Assembly (NCBI GenBank): GCA_964200075.2
Contig: CAXNAA020000185.1
Location: forward strand, 1-24,927
Direction of reading: 5' to 3'
Length of the DNA: 24,927 nt
Source: Sphacelaria rigidula
Lineage: Eukaryota > Phaeophyceae > Sphacelariales
Under the pieces are notes generated by a model that was given only the letters and a program-made list of their open reading frames with translations, was not told where the DNA came from and did not search any database. A program made the position numbers and the translations under genes. Below, one piece after another: positions 16,990 through 24,818 of the stretch; positions within the stretch are counted from its first letter, which is position 1, and each line of letters opens with the position of its first letter.

Positions 16990-17743
16990 TGTTCTGGAGA
17001 CACGGTCAAGCGGAGGAGAAAGGAGTTCTACGGGCGGAACAGGGCTACATTGTACATGCTGTCCTTGGAAACTGCCGACTCGTCCAAGGAGTTCGGAGGC
17101 AAGTGTACGATTTCGCGAGCAGGAACTGTGGTCGGTACACTAATTCAGAGGACCGAGAGGAATCAATTGCGTACAGGGGCGCAAATACCTCATCTCGGAC
17201 AAGATCTGGCTCAGCCACTACCAAGCCGGGAAGGGAGGTCCTGAAGAATCACCGCCAAGAAGCTTCTCGACAACATCTGTTGTTTCCACAGGGGATACCA
17301 TGGCCATCCACCAGTCAGTTGAAGATCCATTGGTGGTGAAACAGAGTTGTCACATGTACGGGAAAAGGCAACCTAACCGGGACGATTTGCCGAACCACGT
17401 GACTAATGTCAACAATCGGGTATGCCTCAGCCCCACCCTTCACGTCTTGTACGATGGGTACGAGAATGGAATGGCTCCGGTGTTCCGAATGAAGCCCGTA
17501 GAAGTGCACAGGGAGCCTGTGCAGGTCATAGGTGGCGGTGTAACGGAAGTGAGGTACAAGGTTGACCTTCTGATCGAGTTTATGTCTATAGAGGCCACAT
17601 CGATGTACAATGGACGCTTGAAGGAGAACAACATCCGTAGATCCCCGACGGAGTTTTTGACGTTTGTTCACGTTCTGGATCCCGACGAGTTTTCCAGGTT
17701 CATGATGTGGAAGTACGACGACACGACCAAGAAGTGGCCGTAA
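16990..17743 (+). pseudogene. HNH-like paralogue 2, 5' part frame-broken
   Basis: The clear part runs from about 17162 to TAA 17741 in one frame: INCVQGRKYLISDKIWLSHY, then NRVCLSPTLHVLYDGYENGM, then FLTFVHVLDPDEFSRFMMWK. Just upstream, the frame is closed by TAA at 17141. A neighbouring frame reads plausibly (KEFYGRNRATLYMLSLE, GTVVGTLIQRTERN), so a one-base shift near 17160 probably breaks the gene. If only the downstream ATG (17300) is used, a 147-residue protein results. The LSPTLHVLYD block keeps the His expected in HNH-type nucleases. It is a tandem duplicate of the preceding gene. The left boundary is uncertain. Confidence 0.45.
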
Positions 17744-18650
17744 CGTGGTTTGCTGTCGTACATGTCAACGCTTAGGTATTTCGGATGGTGTGCTTCGCTG
17801 ACATGGTGCTTGAAAACAAAGTTTGTTTTTGATGACATGTCGCACATGTCGACGGTTTGGTATTCCCAATGGTTTGCTTGGGCAGCATGGTGGTAATGTT
17901 AATCATGTGAACGATTTGGTGTTCCGGATGGTTTCCTTTGACAACATGACCGTAATGTTGTGGATGTCATTGTCTTGGTTTTCCGAATGGTTTGCTTGGG
18001 CAACATGACCGCATATGTTGATAATGTCAATGATTTGGTATTCTCAATGGTTAGCTTGGGCAGCATGAGCATAATGTCGCACATGTCAACGCTTTAGTAT
18101 TCCCAATGCCTTCGTTTGTCAGCATGACCGTAATGTCGTACATGTCAATGTATTGGTATTCCCAATGCGTTCGTTTGGCAGCATGACTACAATGTCGTAC
18201 ATGTCAATGATTTGGTATTCTCAGTGGTTAGCTTGGGCAGCATGATCATACTGTCGCACATGTCAACGTTTTAGTATTCCCAATGCCTTCGTTTGTCAGC
18301 ATGGCCGTAATGTGGTTTGCTGTCGTACATGTCAACGTTTTGGTATTCCCAATGGTTTGCTTGGGCAGCATGACCGCATATGTTGATAATGTCAATGATT
18401 TGGTATTCCCAATGCGTTCGTTTGGCAGCATGATCATAATGTCGCACATGTCAACGTTTTAGTATTCCCAATGCGTTCGTTTGGCAGCATGACCACAATG
18501 TCGTACATGTCAATGATTTGGTATTCTCAATGCGTTCGTCTGGCAGCATGACCACAATGTCGTACATGTCAACGTATTGGTATTCGCAATGCGTTCGTTT
18601 GGCAGCATAACCAAAATGTCGTACATGTCAACGACTTGGTATTTTCGTTG
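17744..18650. repeat. Degenerate tandem array, about 59-bp unit, about 15 copies
   Basis: Copies share the order ATGTCGTACATGTCAACG, TTTGGTATTCCCAATG, CGTTCGTTTGGCAGCATGACC. The CAGCATGA/CAACATGA landmark recurs near 17885, 17942, 18000, 18060, 18119, 18179, 18238, 18297, 18366, 18426, 18485, 18545 and 18603, a spacing of mostly 57-60 bp. The copies are diverged and carry small indels. There is no CRISPR-like alternation of conserved repeat and variable spacer. The minus strand has short open frames with a roughly 20-residue repeat, but they do not look like a maintained gene. Confidence 0.85.
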
Positions 18651-19009
18651 GGTGTTTTGGGAATACCCCGGCAGATAATAAAAAAGGAGCGAAGAAAAAA
18701 ATTGAAAAATGAAAAAAAAATGTCCGTGCCGGGAATCGAATCCACTCCATACGTGAATAGACTTTAGAAGGCGAAAATTGGAGGATATTTCGACTTGAGC
18801 AGTCATCGTGTGTGTTGCACGCACTTTGAACGGGGCTTAAATGCTTACCCACGCTGGTCGACGGGCGCCTCCTGGAGGTGTGTCGTTAGTGCAACAACGT
18901 TGGATGTGGTTGGATTGTTGGAACTCTTGCACTAACGTCGTCGATCGGTGAAGCACACTGGTCATTTGTTTGTCATTTTTTTTTCGACTTATCTAAATTT
19001 TCGGAAAAG
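18651..19009. other. Non-repeat island within the array
   Basis: The array is interrupted by about 360 bp of unrelated sequence: an A-rich patch (18680-18720), a tRNA-B-box-like sequence on the minus strand (about 18729-18741) followed downstream by a run of nine Ts, and a strong inverted repeat at 18884-18937. No coding frame is convincing. Confidence 0.5.
18884..18937. repeat. Inverted repeat, 11-bp perfect arms
   Basis: CGTTAGTGCAA at 18884-18894 is matched by its exact complement TTGCACTAACG at 18927-18937, with a 32-nt loop. It could form a hairpin or mark an element boundary. It lies in the non-repeat island. Confidence 0.7.
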
Positions 19010-19430
19010 CTTTATTTAGTATCAACTCGTTTGCGTCATGAGGAAGAGTGGCCTTCATGTCCTACATGCCCTGTAAGTCATCATTAGTTGCATGTCAAAG
19101 ACTTATCATTCCGATCGGTCGACTTGGGCAACATGACAAAGAAATGGCAGTGATGTGGTGCATGCTTTGCATGTTAACTATTTGGAATTCCGATCAGTTG
19201 ACTTGGGCAACATGACAAAGAAGTGGCAGTAATGTCGTGCATGTCTTGCATGTCACAGGTTTGATCTTCCCGTCGTCTTGCATGTTATTGAATTGGGAGT
19301 CCTATCGCTTGACTTGGACAACATGACAAATTGGCAGTATGTCTCGCATGACCGTAATGTCGTACATGTCCACGTTTTGGTATTCCGGATTGTTTTCTTT
19401 AATGACATGGTGTTACAAACAAGTTCTTCG
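19010..19430. repeat. Diverged second block of the tandem array
   Basis: The landmarks return in altered form: GACTTGGGCAACATGACAAAG occurs near 19123 and 19201 and a variant near 19313, spaced about 80-110 bp. The block ends with a unit resembling the main array (CCGTAATGTCGTACATGTC near 19351). Its right edge (GACATGGTG at 19404, then a TTACAAACAAGTT context) resembles the left edge of the main block (GACATGGTG at 17800, then a TTGAAAACAAAGTT context). Confidence 0.6.
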
Positions 19431-19434
19431 TCCC

Positions 19435-21301
19435 TCATTGGACCACATACTTGGCCGGCCTGGTGAAATCCGGGGCTAGACCCTGCTGGATCCACGCAAT
19501 CCTCTCCTTCACCACGTTGGCGACGTCCCGACAGACTTCCTTGCCCGCACCGGTAACCTCCCAGTACTCGTAGTATTCTTCCTGGACTACTTTACAGACC
19601 GAGTTGTGGGTATCGTGTCCCCCCTGGACACGAATGACGTAGGTCCTTCCTTCACATCCGGCTTCCTTGGCAATTCTCTCCAGACGTGGAGTGTCGTCCT
19701 CGTGATTTGAGTCTTCGTCGTACTCGATGTGGATTCCGAAGCCAAGGTCTTGCACTTGCCACTTGTAGAAGATGTCCGGGCGCTTGTTTCCTAACGATTT
19801 GGCTTCACCAACGACAGACTTGTCGAAGAAGGTCTGCGAACAGTCCTCGAGTAGTTTGTAGTAGTACTTCTCGCACTCCACCCTGAAGGCGCCTTCAGAT
19901 GTGAGTGTCACGACTTCCTTGAGTCCAAAGTGCTCGAGAAGGCTCTTGACCTCTTCGTTCTTGCAGGCCATGAGCGCATCTTCGATGAGAATCCTCCGAG
20001 CGAAGGAGCAAATCCTTTTCTCGAAAAAATCCGATCCTTTGTCCTTGTGGTCTGGGTGGAAGAAATTGGCTATAACTCCTTCTCCGTACATGCAGCACGC
20101 CATGGCACACTTAGTCTCGACCACACGTAAGACGTATCCTTCCTCCCTGTGTCGAAGGCAACGTGTGGCAACTTCTCCAGGAAGCCCGTAGCTTGCACTG
20201 AGCTCGCAACCGTCAGCGTGGTCGCACAACTTTCGGAAATACATACCGTCCTCCTTGTGCTCCTTGCATCTCGTCTTCTTGTCCCCGCGAGTTCCAAATG
20301 TAGGCCTCAAAGAGCACCCGTCAAACTCACACGTCCTGGTTTCGTCGGAAACCTTGGTCGGGGAGTGAGTTTTGCAGTACCTACCATTGTCGTAGGACGC
20401 GGTGACTTGGCATCCGTCCGCCGAACAAAAGTTCGTATTTTTGGTCCAGTGAACGAACTCCTTCGGAAGACCTTGGCCCACAAGGGACTCTGCATGTGGC
20501 GTGCAAAAGTTTTCCGAGCAGCCTTCAATGGTGACATGCCCTCTCGTCTTGCACCCTTTGTACACACAGAGTCCCTTTTTGCTGAGGTTGACGTGGTTCG
20601 CCTTCTTGTGCTCACTGCAGCTCGTGAAGTCTTCTCCAACAACCCCGTAGCCAATGCTGACCTTCTGGCAGTCATTGTGGAAGCAGCAAGGTATTCCGTC
20701 CATGTTCAACGGTGTTGTTTCCGTAATGAAGTTCTTTATCTGTTCGGAAACCTGGTGCAAGAACTTTTTCGCGACGTTTCCTGATTCATACTTCTCCTTC
20801 TGAGCCATCATCGCGGACTCGTTTGTCACCAACCTAACATCAGGTTGGATAACTTCGGGAAGTCGACACTCGTTGTCCTTCCTGTCACAGTGATTCCGCA
20901 GGTTCTGCTTGGATGAAAAAGGTATCCCACACACACAGACATGGTCCGATTTTTCATGCTCCCTCTTTTTGTGGTACGCCAGCTTGGGTTTTGTGTCGAA
21001 GATCAACCCACAATCAACACGGATACTCTCTGCCGAGGTCGTGCTTCGCGTCTCTGTGGTTCTCCATCTTGTCTTTGTCTTGGAACTCCTCTCCACACTC
21101 GGGACATGGAATTCTTTTCGACTTCCTCTTCTTTCCCCGGTGCCTCTCCTTCACGTGAATGTCGCGACTAGATTTCGAAGAGAAGAGTGATCCACATTCC
21201 GTACAGGAATACTTGATTGCCAGGATACATTTGTCGGTATGGGTCTTCAGCGAGGATTTGGCTTTGTAGCCCTTTGAACACTTCGGACAAATATAGGACA
21301 T
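19435..21301 (-). CDS. C2H2 zinc finger, EsV-1-7 repeat and PD-(D/E)XK-like nuclease fusion, one frameshift
   Basis: Two minus-strand frames abut near 21018-21030 and together form one protein of about 620 residues; one extra base, probably a T, closes the first frame. The start is MSYICPKC at 21301. Order: five C2H2-like fingers (first CPKCSKGYKAKSSLKTH; the fourth spans the frameshift; the fifth has the short form CVCGIPFSSKQNLRNH); then five or six Cys/His units of the EsV-1-7 type, C-x4/5-C-x15-C-x2-H, e.g. CEFDGCSLRPTFGTRG and CDHADGCELSASYGLPG; then a C-terminal alpha/beta domain with KRPDIFYKW and GIHIEYDEDSNH, typical of PD-(D/E)XK-like nucleases of giant viruses. It probably recognises and cleaves DNA. 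EsV-1-7 repeats are known from brown algae and a brown-algal virus. Confidence 0.65.
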
Positions 21302-21446
21302 TGTCCAAAGAGTGTTATGAAAGATAGTGAACAAAATATTCGACCAAATCTAAACGATTTTTTATCGACGGCTTGTGAATTACTTTTCGTAGATACTCAA
21401 AAAATTAATGTTGGGAGACAGTACTTACTTATTACCTGCTTTAATC

Positions 21447-23360
21447 ATGCCCGCTGGCGGAGGCGTAGATTTGAATTGCGCCTAAGAGGATAGTGCGGTG
21501 TCGCAAGGCTCCATTTGCCACTTCGAGGTTTAACTCGGAGGTACTATTCTAGTCCGGGCGTCCTCGTTCTTCACAGTGAAGTGGGGGCATCTAGTTCCGG
21601 GTCCCTCCTGGAATGCGGTTGATAATTTCAAAATTATGAACCAGGGCAAGGTTTGTGAAAACGGTCAAAGCTAACACTGCGTTGGGTAGACCGTCGGTGA
21701 ATCCGTGTCGAAAGACGCGTGAAATATTTTTTTCCCAGAAAATATGTATTCATCGCTATCGACTGGGGCACGAATCGGTTCCTAAAGACTTCTGTAGTCA
21801 ATGGAGCTCAATGTACAGTCAAGTCCTTGGTGAATCCGGGTAACTCCGGGCAAAGCCAGGGCCCCATGTGATCGGATGAATTGAAAATTGAAGTCCGGGA
21901 AGCATGGGGGAGGGAGAACAATAGCCTTGTATTTTAGTAGGTTCTCCCTTTGAAGGTTTTGTAACCCATCTTCATCACATTTGTGGAATACAAAACTTTC
22001 ACTTGAATTCAGATAGCGGCGTCGGGCGTCAAAATGTCCACTTCAATGGCAACCCTGACATGACTTTGTTCAAGACGATGCACAAGCGTTACACGAACTT
22101 CGCGGAGGACATCGAGGAGAACGACTTCTCTGCGGGCACGGTTGGCTTCGGTCAGAAGGTGTCTGCGAACGTTTCGCGTTACGGCGACCTCGTGTCGGAC
22201 ATCATGCGAGCCTTCCCCCTATCGAGGCTTCCACCACTGTGCTGGACGCCTCGGGCAATACCGTGGCGGACGCGGACAAGGCTGCGTACTGAGTGAACGC
22301 CATCGGATACGCTATTATTTCGGAGGTCCAGATCGAGATCGGCGGTACGGAGGTGGACACGCTGTACCCGGAGTGGATGTTCTTCTGGGAGGAGATGACC
22401 CAGCGCCCGGGCGCTCGCCTCGGTGAGCAGATCGGGAAGTTCGCCTACTCGGCGGACGTGGAGGAGGACATGATCGAGTTCGCCTCGATGGCCCGCACCC
22501 TGTACGTGCCTCTTCCGTTCTGGTTCAACAAGTACTTCATGGAGCACGGTCTGTCGATCCCCCTGATCGCCCTGACCTACCACGAGATCAAGGTCAAGGT
22601 GACCTTCCGCCCCCTGGCCGAGTGCTGCTGCGTTGTCTACAGGGACACCGACGCCATGCACGGCGACTTCTGGGCGCTCGCCGAGAACAAGATCCCCCTC
22701 AACACCACCTCGGGATCCCCCCTCGTCGCCTCCGACATGGACGCCAAGCTCCTCATCTCCTACGTCTACCTCGACGTCGAGGAGCGCCAGGCCTTCGCTG
22801 CCGTCGAGCACGAGTACCTCATCACCGGAACTCAGCGCCAGATGCACGCCATCACCTCCGCTGGATCCGCATCCGACCAGATCAAGTTGTACTTCAACCA
22901 CCCCTCTAACTGCCTCACGTGGTTCGTGCGCCCCACCGACTGGATGACCAACCGCCGCCGCTACTCCGTCGGACACCAGGACTCCTTCGACTTCTCCCTC
23001 AAGAAGGAATCGGACGTCTCCGTCTGGGGTGACGTGACTGATTCTGTCCGTTGTGCCTCTCTGAGTCTGAATGGTCATGCAAGGTGGCCTGACAACCTCC
23101 CGGGCATGTTCTTCCGCCAGGCCCAGCCCATCATGAAGTGGCCCAACGTGTCCAACGGGTACATGTACGTCTTCTCCTTCTCCTCGCAGGGAGGCGTCTG
23201 GCAGCCGACCTCCACCCTCAACATGTCGCGCATCGACCACGTCCAGCTCGAGCTCAAGTACGGCGCGAACATCCCCACCTCCGACGTCTTCGTCTTCGCT
23301 GAGTCCTATAACCTGCTCATCGTCAAGGATGGGATGGCCGGAGTACGTTACAGCAACTAA
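21447..23360 (+). CDS. Major capsid protein gene, intron-split and interrupted
   Basis: This encodes the double jelly-roll capsid protein of giant viruses. I infer exon 1 at 21447-21466 (ATG, encoding MPAGGG plus two bases) and exon 2 at 22006-23360, separated by a group I intron. Family motifs in exon 2 are FNGNPDMTLFK, KRYTNFA, GFGQKVSANVSRYGDLVSDI, AIGYAIISEVQIEIGG, LPFWFNKYF, LPLIALTYHE-like (IPLIALTYHEIKVKV), EHEYLI and the C-terminal GMAGVRYSN. Three lesions occur. Frame changes consistent with one missing base lie in or near the G run 22024-22026 and the C run 22215-22219. A TGA at 22290-22292 sits where relatives have Trp before NAIG. Without exon 1, no ATG precedes the conserved N-terminus. 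The 3' part, from about 22293, is an intact 355-residue frame. Confidence 0.85.
21467..22005 (+). ncRNA. Putative group I self-splicing intron, 539 nt
   Basis: P1: exon end GGCGU (21462-21466) pairs with GCGCC (21478-21482), placing the required U.G pair at the 5' splice site. P10: GAAUU (21473-21477), directly next to the guide, pairs with exon 2 AAUUC (22006-22010), and the intron then ends in G. P7 candidate: GACUU (21787-21791), within a GUUCCUAAAGACUU context resembling the R element, pairs with AAGUC at 21891-21895 (or 21821-21825). P9: AGGGAGAAC (21911-21919) pairs perfectly with 21941-21949. Other hairpins include a GAAA-capped stem at about 21705-21720 and a stem at 21618-21642. No homing endonuclease frame is present. 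P3-P6 were not fully resolved. Confidence 0.68.
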
Positions 23361-23552
23361 GGCTGGTGTCCGACACTGGTTGGGGTTTCTTCCTGAGCAC
23401 CAACTATTTTTTTATTTTCAGGAGGGTAAAAGCGTGAAAACACCAAAAAACACGATTATACCTTTTGTAGTGGTAATCTCTAATTTTCAATCATAAAAAC
23501 AATAAAATCATTAAAACCAATCTTGAAACTCTTTCAAATGAAGCGGGTATAC
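23361..23552. other. Capsid gene 3' intergenic
   Basis: Shortly after the capsid stop is GTGTCCGACAC (about 23367-23377), a small self-complementary element. Further on is an AT-rich stretch with several AATAAAA/ATAAAA-like sequences (about 23490-23515) that may serve 3' end formation for the capsid gene or the convergent nuclease fragment. No gene is seen. Confidence 0.4.
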
Positions 23553-23870
23553 TTACCCCATGTGATACTGACCTTCCATTATCTTTTGGAATACCTTACC
23601 CGCAACTTCGGCAATATCAAATCCAGGTTCATCTGGTCGGTACCGAATGAACGAACAACTCAGCTCGTTCTGGATCCAGAGCTCGCGTTGAACATCCGCC
23701 GGTGCTCTACTTTGCCTATGGGATTCCTTTTCATCGCACTCAATCGCGACCTTGCAAGACGAAATGTACATGTCGATCCGGTATTTACCGCTGGAGGCGT
23801 TTTCACCAAACCATAAAAAACCGTTTATTTTCACCAAAAAAGGAACATTCGCGTGCGCTCCAAAGCTCAC
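23553..23870 (-). pseudogene. 5'-truncated nuclease of the MSV199/Bro-associated type
   Basis: The 105-residue frame encodes FLWFGENASSGKYRIDMYI, VAIECDEKESHR and SFIRYRPDE. This matches the PD-(D/E)XK-like domain found at the C-terminus of MSV199, KilA-N or Bro-type proteins in large DNA viruses (ID in the first strand, ECDE as the catalytic core, then FIR). The frame opens with GTG and has no ATG before the conserved part; the upstream frame closes at a TAA near 23896. The usual N-terminal DNA-binding domain is absent. The IS607-type element starts directly upstream in the opposite direction, so insertion may have removed the 5' end. Confidence 0.6.
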
Positions 23871-23952
23871 AATTATAATCTCAACTCTTGATTACACGAG
23901 TATTCACCATCTCGAACCCGTCCACCGAAGAATTTGCCGGTATTCCTATCGG

Positions 23953-24818
23953 ATGTATCAATCCGCGGCAACTATCCAGAAACGATTCGAAATATCAAGA
24001 TCTACTCTTTGCAGCTGGGCGAATCATGGCCTCGTCCGAGTCAAACGATTCGATGGAGGAAAACGAATCTACCACATCAGAGACATCGAAACAAAGCTCG
24101 GAGGAGGAGTCAACGAAACAGCGGAAAAAAAAAAAAAGTCATCTAAGCAAGGGTCTCCAGTACAAAACAAAAAGAAGACCTCGAAAGGCAAGTGCAAAGC
24201 CTCAAAGACAAATACCCCGACCACGTCATCTACAAAGACATCGGCTCAGGGCTCAACTTCCGGAGAAAGCGCTTTGAAGCCGTTTTGGACGGAATCTTCA
24301 GAGAGGTTATCGGAGAGGTTGTCGTCACCTACAAGGATCGGCTCTGTCGGTACGGATTTGAACTCTTCGAGTTGTTCTGCAAACACCACGGGACGAAGAT
24401 CGTGGTTTCGAGTTCTAGAGAAACTACCGACAACCGCGCAGAACTTGCCGAAGATCTCCTTGCCGTGTGTAACTTCTTCGTCGCCCGAAACAACGGAAGA
24501 AGAAGTCGTCGGAGGAAGAAAGCTGGAGCTATTCCCATCGCAGAAGTGGAAAAAGACTCTCAAAAAGTGGATGGGAACAGCGAGGTGGACGTACAACAAG
24601 TGTCTGGACAAGTTCAAGAAGAAGAAATGTCCCATGTCCAAGAAAGCCTTCACAAGCAGAGTCCTTGGAGCTCACAACCACGGGCAGATGAAAAAGAGGA
24701 CCGGGAAAACGAAGCGGAAACGGGGACCAAGAAGAGGAAGCTGGAAGAAGACCAGTACCCAAAACGACAGAAGTTCCAAGACTTCGTGGGTTCTGGAAAC
24801 ACCGCAAGAAGTTCGTGA
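23953..24818 (+). pseudogene. IS607-type serine recombinase (TnpA), interrupted
   Basis: The ATG at 23953 begins a MerR-like helix-turn-helix (AATIQKRFEISRSTLCSWAN, then VRVKRFDGGKRIYHIRDIE), as in IS607 TnpA. An A13 run (24125-24137) follows; one more A would be needed to join this frame to the catalytic frame. In the catalytic frame, a TAA (24144-24146) lies where the nucleophile-containing motif YARVSS is expected to have Tyr; ARVSSTKQKEDLERQV continues from 24147. Then come DIGSGLNFRRKRF, VVVTYKDRLCRYGFELF and ELAEDLLAV, all typical. The recombinase homology ends about 24500; the remaining frame to 24818 overlaps tnpB and is probably not meaningful. The enzyme would catalyse single-strand-pair DNA exchange for transposition, if functional. 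Confidence 0.72.

Noticed and set aside
16836-17339. 167-residue plus-strand frame with a hydrophobic segment before paralogue 2
   Set aside because: It overlaps two more protein-like segments in other frames and loses any coherent pattern after about residue 90; it was not supported as a separate gene, though its first part is not excluded.
17744-18650. CRISPR array
   Set aside because: The whole 59-bp unit is repeated with drift; there is no alternation of conserved repeats with unique spacers and no cas genes.
18721-18850. Intact tRNA gene on the minus strand
   Set aside because: A B-box-like sequence and T run are present, but acceptor and T stems do not pair and no anticodon arm is visible.
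5487-22292. TGA read as tryptophan throughout (altered genetic code)
   Set aside because: Several genes end sensibly at TGA (helicase, basic GRCV protein, Glu-tract protein), the topoisomerase uses TGG for Trp, and a TAA nonsense also occurs, so mutation, error or local readthrough is simpler.
22179-23240. 353-residue minus-strand open frame over the capsid gene
   Set aside because: It is a shadow caused by high GC at third codon positions; the plus-strand frame has clear capsid motifs.
23888-24277. 129-residue plus-strand frame (Ser-rich) over the start of tnpA
   Set aside because: The neighbouring frame from 23953 has clear helix-turn-helix homology to IS607 recombinases, so this is a shadow.
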